Shown piece by piece: positions 33,391-38,628 of a DNA stretch of 38,628 nt (position 1 is the stretch's first letter; each line of letters starts with the position of its first letter). The notes beneath the pieces were generated by a model. That model searched no databases. It had not been told where the DNA came from and saw only the letters and a list, made by a program, of their open reading frames with translations. The position numbers and the translations under genes were made by a program. Location of the stretch: positions 1 to 38,628 of the forward strand of contig NZ_AUMR01000053.1 in assembly GCF_000430785.1 (NCBI RefSeq), in the 5' to 3' direction. The DNA comes from Ectobacillus panaciterrae DSM 19096 (GTDB taxonomy: Bacteria; Bacillota; Bacilli; Bacillales; Bacillaceae_G).

Positions 33391-33436
33391 GTAAACGTTC
33401 ATGTATAATTGTGAATTATTTCACATGAATGTTTAC
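33391..33436. promoter_or_regulatory. Rex-type operator inside a longer palindrome
   Basis: TTGTGAATTATTTCACAT at 33409-33426 fits the Rex consensus TTGTGAA-N4-TTCACAA at all but the last base. It is nested in outer arms GTAAACGTTCATGT (33391-33404) and ACATGAATGTTTAC (33423-33436), 13 of 14 paired. Rex leaves DNA when NADH is high, which would switch on adhE under oxygen limitation. A weaker relative, TTGTGAAACGTTACAA, is at 33526-33541. Confidence 0.8.
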
Positions 33437-33541
33437 AAAGTTTCGTTATGCTTGTTAATGTATCTTCTGACTTTTTCAACCACACTCTTACTATATACTT
33501 TTTTTCGACTTTTTGTGTGTCTTATTTGTGAAACGTTACAA

Positions 33542-33818
33542 CTATTTACAGTAGAGGTTTAAAGTTCTTTGTCCCCAAGTACCTTACAACATCATTCTCC
33601 CTTGTGTTTCAAGTAAACTATACCATAATCTTTTTGATTCTGGTACGCAATTTTGAAACGCATTTTCAAGAGAATATGGGAGGCAAAATGAACGTTTCAT
33701 GATCAACAGTTTTTGAAACATCCCAAACCAATAAAAACGACCCCATTTATAGAATTGGTCATTTTCTCTTATTAGGAAAAACACTTTAAAGAGGAACAAA
33801 ACAAATAAGAGTAGTTTG
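33542..33818. other. Gene-free stretch upstream of adhE
   Basis: A minus-strand frame of 71 codons (33584-33799) has low-complexity aromatic content, no ribosome binding site and no recognisable family, so I see no gene here. The AT-rich leader of adhE is the only plausible content. Confidence 0.5.
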
Positions 33819-33846
33819 ACTTCCGATAACTCATGCTATGTTAAAT
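33819..33846 (-). other. dif-like Xer site 9 (inverted, 6-bp centre)
   Basis: Left arm ACTTCCGATAA, centre CTCATG, right arm CTATGTTAAAT: the same site as the others but on the opposite strand. The XerC-like arm is identical to that of sites 1, 4, 7 and 8; the XerD-like arm matches TTATGTTAACT at 9 of 11. With site 3 it brackets adhE in inverted orientation. Confidence 0.72.
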
Positions 33847-33965
33847 ATTTGTTCATTTAGAGTCATGACTATTTTGGAATTGTGTTCGTAAATATCAAAA
33901 ATAATTACAAACGAACAGAAAAATATTTGTTTATCACTGTTCGTCTAGACTACATCCTAAACAAA

Positions 33966-33994
33966 CAAAAAAGGCCTGTTTAAATTCAACAGGC
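33966..33994 (-). terminator. Rho-independent terminator beside dif-like site 4
   Basis: GCCTGTT (33974-33980) and AACAGGC (33988-33994), loop TAAATTC; the minus strand continues CTTTTTTG. It stops minus-strand transcription from the germination permease module just after site 4. Confidence 0.75.
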
Positions 33995-33995
33995 T

Positions 33996-34023
33996 GCTTA
34001 ACATAATCAGTGTTATCGGAAGT
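33996..34023 (+). other. dif-like Xer site 4 (6-bp centre)
   Basis: Arms GCTTAACATAA and TTATCGGAAGT, centre TCAGTG, the same centre as sites 1 and 6. The right flank CGATGTATTTA resembles CAATGTATCTA of site 5. Confidence 0.8.
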
Positions 34024-34133
34024 CGATGTATTTAGAAATCTATGAAGTCTTTTCAATTTCGTTGCTGCTTTAACACCCAGTAAAAGATAGAAGCAAAAGA
34101 ACCAACAGCAAAACCAAAAGAAATCGTACATTG

Positions 34134-35237
34134 TTATGACTTTACTTTATGCTTCCTCTTTTTCAATCTCAAGATGAGCAAAAGTAACGGCGGTTGTAAA
34201 CCAAATAAAAACAACACAGCATTGCCCAGCATATCCCCGAATTTAAATAACTCATTGATGTTTGTTGGAATCATGGCAGCGATGTAAATGATCGGAAATA
34301 AGCCATACATAAATGGATGAATGTTCTTTTTAAAGAATTGGGCCAGCCCCAAAGAAGCAGCATAGTAGCCGGTGGTAAAGGAAGTAAACATTTGCATAAT
34401 CCATATCACGAGCAAAAAAGACTCAAACCGTTCAAATATCAAACCAGACATTTCAAAACTTCGTATGAGATCGATCGTCGGCCATGTTAGCGTTATCACT
34501 CCATCGATGGATAACCCACCGATAACCATCACGACAGTTATCGTGTAAAAGATCAGTGGGATGAAAATTCCAACCAGAACAGCTTTTCCTGCTTTGTTTG
34601 GCTGTTTCATAAACGCCGTTATAATCAACATGATTTCAAAACCTGTATATGAGAGAGTGGTTGTTTTTATTCCTTTTAGTACTGGTATGATCCCCAACCC
34701 CAGTACCGGGCGCAGATTATCCATCTCAAATATTTTGAAGCTCATAAAGGCAACCAGCAAAAAAATACCGACCGTAATGGGGAGGATAATTTCAAACAGA
34801 CGAGCAATCGGATTTATGCCGCCCATGATCAGATAGAGACCCGTCAACATATATGGCATAAGGATGGCCCATAGGGGGGTGCCTTCTAGCAAGAAATAAC
34901 TTGTTATTTCTGCTAATGAACGGGCATGAAACCCACACATCATAAAAAAATAACATACAAGGAGTAGACTTAGTAACCCGCCCACCCATTTCCCTACAAT
35001 TTTTTGGCTGTATTGATAAAAAGTTTTTCCTGGAAACTGTTGGCTTAATTTGACTATGATAACCCCTGCCATCATCGCAATTAGCCCGCCTAAAATCACA
35101 GTTAACCAGATATCTGGTGTTTTCACCTTCTCTGTAGATGTTCGGGGCAAGGTCAGAATCCCCATTCCAAGTATGTAATTGGTGACGATAACAGCTGCTT
35201 GAGACGTCGTAATACGGTCTTTGGGGCTGGTAATCAT
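34134..35237 (-). CDS. GerAB-type endospore germination permease
   Basis: 367 residues, about ten helices, APC superfamily. Landmarks of GerAB/GerKB proteins: ITTSQAAVIVTNYILGMGIL, TLPRTSTEKVKTPDIWLTVI, FPGKTFYQYSQKIVGKWVGG, MGGINPIARLFEIILPITVG, TTTLSYTGFEIMLIITAFM. In spores the B subunit binds the nutrient and works with A and C subunits. Here it stands alone: no gerA-A or gerA-C partner is next to it, so it may be an orphan that joins receptors encoded elsewhere. AAGGAAGTGA precedes ATG 35237. It fills the module between dif-like sites 4 and 5. Just after its stop a short frame (SFGFAVGSFASIFYWVLKQQ) suggests a one-helix peptide that lost its start by a one-base slip. Confidence 0.85.
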   Translation of the reverse strand: MITSPKDRITTSQAAVIVTNYILGMGILTLPRTSTEKVKTPDIWLTVILGGLIAMMAGVIIVKLSQQFPGKTFYQYSQKIVGKWVGGLLSLLLVCYFFMMCGFHARSLAEITSYFLLEGTPLWAILMPYMLTGLYLIMGGINPIARLFEIILPITVGIFLLVAFMSFKIFEMDNLRPVLGLGIIPVLKGIKTTTLSYTGFEIMLIITAFMKQPNKAGKAVLVGIFIPLIFYTITVVMVIGGLSIDGVITLTWPTIDLIRSFEMSGLIFERFESFLLVIWIMQMFTSFTTGYYAASLGLAQFFKKNIHPFMYGLFPIIYIAAMIPTNINELFKFGDMLGNAVLFLFGLQPPLLLLILRLKKRKHKVKS

Positions 35238-35381
35238 CGCAGGTCACTTCCTTATTCACAATTCAGGATTACTACTTTCAGAGGGTTCATTATTTCTCAT
35301 TTTTCCACGCTTTTTCTTATAAACAGTACAATTTTATATTTCCAAAAAAGAACAAAAATTATGCATATCGTATACATGTGA
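35238..35381 (-). other. Leader of the germination permease gene
   Basis: AT-rich upstream region; no clear vegetative promoter seen. A forespore-specific promoter would be expected, but I could not identify one with confidence. Confidence 0.35.
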
Positions 35382-35410
35382 GGTTTACATAACATGTCAT
35401 TATCAGTAGT
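35382..35410 (+). other. dif-like Xer site 5 (7-bp centre)
   Basis: Arms GGTTTACATAA and TTATCAGTAGT, centre CATGTCA, identical to the centre of site 3. The left flank ATATCGTATACATGTGA and right flank CAATGTATCTA also match site 3, so the two sites are homologous over about 60 bp. Confidence 0.78.
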
Positions 35411-35430
35411 CAATGTATCTACCACTTTAT

Positions 35431-35465
35431 AAAAAAGAGCTCGTCAGATCCTGTTCTGACGAGCT
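35431..35465 (-). terminator. Terminator between dif-like sites 5 and 6
   Basis: AGCTCGTCAGA (35438-35448) and TCTGACGAGCT (35455-35465), perfect 11-bp arms, loop TCCTGT; on the minus strand CTTTTTT follows. It is the only content of this 60-bp module. Confidence 0.8.
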
Positions 35466-35469
35466 TTCT

Positions 35470-35497
35470 TGTTCACATAATCAGTGTTATCGGTAGT
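35470..35497 (+). other. dif-like Xer site 6 (6-bp centre)
   Basis: Arms TGTTCACATAA and TTATCGGTAGT, centre TCAGTG. Only 59 bp separate it from site 5. Confidence 0.75.
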
Positions 35498-35507
35498 TCA
35501 GCTGTTC

Positions 35508-35539
35508 AAAAAGGCTTCAAAGGTACATGAAGCCTTTTT
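35508..35539. terminator. Bidirectional terminator between dif-like sites 6 and 7
   Basis: Perfect 12-bp arms AAAAAGGCTTCA and TGAAGCCTTTTT with loop AAGGTACA. A second hairpin, GTAGAATTT/AAATTCTAC, follows at 35567-35588. No gene lies in this module. Confidence 0.8.
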
Positions 35540-35623
35540 GCGTTTGTTTTGGATCGTGACAGCAAGTAGAATTTCAATAAATTCTACATTCATAAGATGT
35601 TCAAAATTGCTTATTTTATGTAT

Positions 35624-35651
35624 TGTTTACATAACATAATTTATCGGAAGT
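35624..35651 (+). other. dif-like Xer site 7 (6-bp centre)
   Basis: Arms TGTTTACATAA and TTATCGGAAGT, centre CATAAT. The last base of the site is the last base of the stop codon of the lipoprotein gene, so gene and site are directly fused. Confidence 0.78.
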
Positions 35652-35959
35652 TATTTTGGTGCAGAATCAATAGCACCGAAATCATTATGGAGTGTAAAAT
35701 CTACTTTTTGTCCAAAAATTTCAATAAGTTTCTGTTCAATCTTTTTTCTAGTATCAGGTTTGATTTCTCTAACATAAAAATGGATGTTTCCTTTTTTATC
35801 GTATGTAATTGCATCAATTCCGCATTCAAACATGAATTTATCAGCTTCATCAGGGATTCCATAATTTTTGATATCAAGTTCTTTGATTTTTTTCATTGAA
35901 ATTTGTTCACAGCTTGTAAAAATAATAGAAGTAAGCAAGAGTATAAGTATTTTTTTCAT
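35651..35959 (-). CDS. Small lipoprotein of unknown function
   Basis: 102 residues with a lipoprotein signal: MKKILILLLTSIIFTSC, lipobox ending at Cys17, then EQISMKKIKELD. The mature part is a charged 85-residue domain (GIDAITYDKKGNIHFYVREI, DTRKKIEQKLIEIFGQKVDF). No family recognised. It would be anchored on the outer face of the membrane. The ribosome binding site is weak (GGATGTGA). It is the sole gene between dif-like sites 7 and 8, the smallest complete cassette. Confidence 0.7.
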   Translation of the reverse strand: MKKILILLLTSIIFTSCEQISMKKIKELDIKNYGIPDEADKFMFECGIDAITYDKKGNIHFYVREIKPDTRKKIEQKLIEIFGQKVDFTLHNDFGAIDSAPK

Positions 35960-36035
35960 CTAATCACATCCAAATTGTATATTGTTTTTAGGATGTGTTT
36001 TACTTATTACTTTATTCTAATTAATTAACGTTCCA

Positions 36036-36063
36036 AGTTAACATAAGTCGTGTTATCGGAAGT
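36036..36063 (+). other. dif-like Xer site 8 (6-bp centre)
   Basis: Arms AGTTAACATAA and TTATCGGAAGT, the same arms as site 1, centre GTCGTG. The last site seen on the right; beyond it comes the aldo/keto reductase. Confidence 0.8.
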
Positions 36064-36112
36064 TGGGGTTTGTGTAGCAATCGAACCAAAAACCGGAATA
36101 AGTACTGGAAAT

Positions 36113-36152
36113 AAAAAGGAACAGTGATGTGTTAAGATCACTATTCCTTTTT
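36113..36152 (-). terminator. Terminator of the aldo/keto reductase gene
   Basis: 16-bp arms with one mismatch (AAAAAGGAACAGTGAT and ATCACTATTCCTTTTT), loop GTGTTAAG, T-runs on both strands. Confidence 0.8.
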
Positions 36153-36213
36153 TATTAATAACTCTGTTTGAGTAAATTATCGCTGGTTCCATTGAAGATC
36201 GTAATTGCTTTGT

Positions 36214-37233
36214 TCATTTCAGCGCCTCCACAACTTGAGAATCAAGAGTCATGGTTGTAAACCAGTTCGGATACAACGGTACAGGACGTGTCAATTGCTC
36301 CAGCACCGCGATTTCTTCCGCTGTCAGCTTCAGCTCGACAGCGGTCAAATTGTCTTCTAATTGGGAAGCGTTGCTCGAACCTACCAGCACGCTGTTCACA
36401 TGAGTCTGTGCCAGGAGCCAAGCGAGCGACACTTGTGCCGGTGTTGCGCCATGATCATGAGCTATGTCTCGAACCTTATCCAAGATTGTAAAACCCCATT
36501 CCTTGTCATGCGGGAGAAAATCAAAGCCGCTCAGCCGATTATTCGGATCGGTCAGATTGTCGCGGGTATACTTACCGCTTAAGAAACCACCGGCCAAAGG
36601 ACTCCACACCGTTAATCCAACATCGTTGTTTTTCATGAAAGGAACTATATCGTGCTCGATATCCCGACCAACTAATGAATAGTACATTTGCCCGTTAATA
36701 AAGGTGGCCCATCCGCGTTCACGTTGCATCTGAAGAGCCTGAGCAGCCATCCAAGCTGGCCAATTGGAATAGCCGATATATCGAACTTTGCCCTGCCGGA
36801 CAAGATCATTAAGCGCCTCCAACGTTTCTTCGAGCGGGGTGAACGGATCGGTCTTATGAACGATATACAGATCTATATAATCAGTGTTTAACCGAGCTAG
36901 GCTCGCATCACACGCAGTGAACAAATGCTTGCGGGATAGTCCAGTTTGGACAAGGCCTGACCCCACCCTATTACCAACTTTAGTGGCAATAATCGTTTCC
37001 TTTCGGCAAGTCCCTAGCAACCGACCCAATATTTCTTCACTTTCCCCATCTGCGTAAGCGTCCGCCGTATCGAAGAAATTGATGCCAGCGTCCAGAGCTT
37101 GGTCTACTAGCTCCTTTGCTTGATCTTGACTTACTTTGTATACACTTGGAATATTCCCTGAGCCAAAAGTCATCGCCCCAAATGCCAGCTTCGATACAAT
37201 CAATCCAGATTTCCCTAATTGAACATACTTCAT
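36214..37233 (-). CDS. Aldo/keto reductase (YajO/AKR-like)
   Basis: 339-residue NADPH-dependent reductase of a different subgroup from the tandem pair at 9200-10962. Tetrad D55 and Y60 (FFDTADAYADG), K85 (IIATKVGNR), H126 (LYIVHKTDP). The NADPH-binding end reads VGSSNASQLEDNL. The start is ATG 37233: GGAGGT sits ten bases before it, inside the longer frame that begins ATG GAG GTA at 37251, so the upstream ATG is part of the ribosome binding site. More GC-rich than the dif-bounded genes. The leader contains the dyad TTCAAA-CGAA-TTTGAA (37289-37304), a possible operator. Confidence 0.9.
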   Translation of the reverse strand: MKYVQLGKSGLIVSKLAFGAMTFGSGNIPSVYKVSQDQAKELVDQALDAGINFFDTADAYADGESEEILGRLLGTCRKETIIATKVGNRVGSGLVQTGLSRKHLFTACDASLARLNTDYIDLYIVHKTDPFTPLEETLEALNDLVRQGKVRYIGYSNWPAWMAAQALQMQRERGWATFINGQMYYSLVGRDIEHDIVPFMKNNDVGLTVWSPLAGGFLSGKYTRDNLTDPNNRLSGFDFLPHDKEWGFTILDKVRDIAHDHGATPAQVSLAWLLAQTHVNSVLVGSSNASQLEDNLTAVELKLTAEEIAVLEQLTRPVPLYPNWFTTMTLDSQVVEALK

Positions 37234-37288
37234 TTTTTGCTCTACCTCCATTTATGTTTTGATAGTAAAGAAAATGAAAAACGGTAGA

Positions 37289-37304
37289 TTCAAACGAATT
37301 TGAA
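37289..37304. promoter_or_regulatory. Palindrome upstream of the aldo/keto reductase
   Basis: TTCAAA-CGAA-TTTGAA, 6-bp perfect arms, 56 bp before the start codon. Binding protein unknown. Confidence 0.35.
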
Positions 37305-37461
37305 CTGTCACTAGATGCGGTAGGTTGGGTGTCTCCATATCAGCTAAATTTTGTAAACATTATTTAGATTCTCAATTCTTAATGTTTCTCCTGCATACAT
37401 AACCAAAATATGTCTTTTCAGGGGGAGAAGTTGTTTTTAAGAATAGGATGTATAGTTTAGT
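37305..37461. other. Stretch without recognised genes before the intron
   Basis: AT-rich; no supported frame, terminator or repeat. It includes the 3' exon of the group II intron (on the minus strand CTAAACTATACATCC follows the intron end). Confidence 0.45.
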
Positions 37462-38345
37462 CGGATAAGCGAGGGGCATCACTGCCCCTAACTCTCCTAA
37501 GAGCCGTACGTGACAGCTTTCCCGTCATACGGCTCAAGCCTTCTTTTTATCCAAACAACTTATTATCTGATACAAGGTACATGTACTAGTTTTATAATTT
37601 GACCTAAATGTGTTGATAAGTCCTGTACCATAACTTTTTCTCCATTTTGTAGTGGTTGTCTGCACAACGCGCAACGATATCCCTGTTTTCTCGCCAGTTT
37701 AATTCTATCCAAGGTATTTGTTCCATCAAAGACCTTCCGGTCTCTTTTTTCCCAATATTCTTTAAGAGTAGGGTCATCGGGACTGTTCTTGTATAAGACC
37801 ATCACATGCCGTTTAATTTTAAACCAAGGCATATGTAAGAGCTGGATATTTGTTAGAGGACAGGTTAGAGTCCAGGATTTTTCTCCTCCATGATGAGGTT
37901 TTTTAAAGTATGTTTTCTTTATCCATTTCCACGATTTCTTAGGGTGTAATCGAATAAGACATTTACATATTTTCCTAAAAATATAATAATCGACTTTATC
38001 ATACGTCTTTTGAGATACGACATGTCTCCAGTATTGTCCATACCCTCTAATAATGGGGTTCAATACTCTGATGAGTTCCCTAATGGGCTGGCCTCTCATG
38101 ATACGGAACGTATCCCTTATCTTTTCTTTCGCTGTCTTTACTTGGTTTAATCAATAACTTATTTCCTTGCCACGTTTTATACTGACGTATGGAAAAGCCT
38201 AGGAAGTCGAATCCATTTTCAATGTGAGTCACCCGCGTTTTTTCTGCACTCAGTTCTAATCCTCTTTTACTCAAGTACGATTGTATCTTTTCGTATATGG
38301 ATTGAGCTTGTTGTTTTGTTTCTGTTAAAACAACGAGGTAAGTAG
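37462..38345 (-). mobile_element. Group II intron 1, 3' part
   Basis: The minus strand reads the end of an intron-encoded protein, then domain V (37535-37501: GAGCCGTATG ... CGTACGGCTC around GGGAAAG) and a domain VI-like stem (AGGGGC ... GCCCCT, 37489-37472), then TTATCCGAC. Order and spacing are those of a group II intron 3' end. The 5' part is cut off by a second intron at about 38345. Confidence 0.8.
37563..38345 (-). pseudogene. ltrA: Group II intron reverse transcriptase/maturase, frameshifted and interrupted
   Basis: From the right: YLVVLTETKQQAQSIYEKIQ (just past the YADD active site), RGLELSAEKTRVTHIENGFD, FLGFSIRQYKTW; then a one-base insertion near 38130 shifts the frame, after which KEKIRDTFRIMRGQPIRELI, RVLNPIIRGYGQYWRHVVSQ (maturase domain X) and a C-terminal HNH-like part CALCRQPLQNGEKVMVQD follow. 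The HNH second half is degenerate and the protein ends early. The N-terminal half, including YADD, is separated by intron 2. Not functional as it stands. Confidence 0.8.
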
Positions 38346-38628
38346 CCCCGAGGAATTTCACCCCGAGGCCCTCTCAGAACCGGACTTGAACCTCTCGGCT
38401 CATCCGGCTCCCATTATCCAACCGAAGGTAAAATCCCCATTTTCCAGTGTGTAAATAGTTTCGGTTCGCGTCTGGCAATCTTCCCGAGCCAGTGCGTTGC
38501 TTTCCGCTGGTGGATAGCGAATTTCTTATACTTGCGCCGCACCCAGCGAATCAAGGCTCGGTTCATGTGCATGAGCACCTGATAAAGTTCCGATTTGTAA
38601 AAGCGCCCGTAATAGTTAACCCAGCCTC
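38341..38628 (-). mobile_element. Group II intron 2, 3' end, inserted in intron 1
   Basis: The minus strand shows a maturase C-terminus, then domain V (38410-38376: GAGCCGGATGAGCCGAGAGG ... CCGGTTCT) and domain VI (GGCCTCGGGG ... CCTCGGGGC), ending GGGGCTAC at about 38343. The next bases (TTACCTCGTTGTT) belong to the interrupted reverse transcriptase of intron 1. The 5' end lies beyond the window. Confidence 0.8.
38414..38628 (-). CDS. ltrA: Group II intron reverse transcriptase/maturase of intron 2, C-terminal part
   Basis: Partial at the right edge. GWVNYYGRFYKSELYQVLMH, MNRALIRWVRRKYKKFAIHQ, RKATHWLGKIARREPKLFTH, WKMGILPSVG and stop. WxxYYGxFxxSxLxxxLxxxNxxLxRWxRRKYK is the maturase (GIIM) domain of group II intron proteins; no HNH domain follows. 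It reads through to a clean stop directly before domain V, so this copy may be intact. Confidence 0.85.
   Translation of the reverse strand, partial: GWVNYYGRFYKSELYQVLMHMNRALIRWVRRKYKKFAIHQRKATHWLGKIARREPKLFTHWKMGILPSVG

Noticed and set aside
33584-33799. Minus-strand frame of 71 codons upstream of adhE
   Set aside because: No ribosome binding site, no domain, lies in the adhE leader.
33934-34131. Minus-strand frame of 65 codons starting MYDFFWFCC
   Set aside because: It runs through dif-like site 4 and a terminator. A different frame of the same DNA (SFGFAVGSFASIFYWVLKQQ) looks more protein-like, but it lacks a start.
27616-36063. Integron attC array as an explanation of the repeated sites
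   Set aside because: The sites lack attC-type R/L boxes and long imperfect palindromes; arm and spacer geometry fits dif. No integrase gene seen.
27616-36063. CRISPR array as an explanation of the repeats
   Set aside because: Spacing is irregular (59 bp to almost 4 kb) with genes between repeats, and no cas genes are present.

Overview
The window reads as accessory DNA from a low-GC, spore-forming Bacillaceae bacterium. The pointers are remnants of GerA-type germinant receptor genes, a GerAB-type permease, a SpoIIM-family protein, an AdhA very like that of Bacillus subtilis, an 867-residue AdhE behind a Rex-type operator, YdgG/YdgH-like and YerA-like genes, and AGGAGG-type ribosome binding sites. 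No rRNA, tRNA or CRISPR was seen. Nearly every intact gene is on the minus strand. Broken genes and insertion-element debris are common, so this is a region of heavy turnover.

Layout. Positions 1-600: an IS200/IS605 element (tnpA with an early stop, start of tnpB). 680-5610: a YerA (adenine deaminase-like) stub, a MarR plus MMPL exporter pair, a second MarR with an apparently leaderless promoter, and an OpuCA-like ATPase stub. 5626-9077: a malic enzyme tail, a TetR/MFS pair with a 26-bp palindromic operator, a collapsed gerA operon and a Rossmann-fold stub. 9200-13300: two tandem aldo/keto reductases and an MFS exporter divergent from an AraC regulator. 13500-15440: an acetyltransferase fragment and a conspicuously GC-rich DHA2 exporter.

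Region 15500-27060 is built around one regulatory cassette. A near-identical block appears five times. It holds a minus-strand promoter (TTGCAA, 16-17 bp, TATAAT-like) with TGAACA/TGTTCA palindromes and, in the fuller copies, the start of a divergent tetR gene. Each copy stands in front of a different minus-strand unit: a short-chain dehydrogenase, a three-gene ABC exporter, a flavodoxin-remnant/MATE unit, adhA and an MFS exporter. Only one tetR copy is intact; the others are deleted or carry stops. This looks like a small detoxification regulon made by copying one promoter-repressor unit.

Region 27600-36070 holds the most unusual structure: nine sites shaped like chromosomal dif, the XerC/XerD recombination site. 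Each has 11-bp arms and a 6- or 7-bp centre. The sites lie between single-gene or two-gene modules: SpoIIM-like plus a small membrane protein, DUF418, adhE, GerAB-like permease, a small lipoprotein, then an aldo/keto reductase. Eight sites share one orientation and one is inverted. The arrangement resembles the pdif modules of Acinetobacter plasmids and could be a Xer-dependent cassette array in a Gram-positive spore former. No recombinase gene is in the window, so host XerC/XerD-type recombinases would have to act.

The right edge (37460-38628) is the 3' part of a group II intron whose reverse transcriptase gene is frameshifted and interrupted by the 3' end of a second group II intron.
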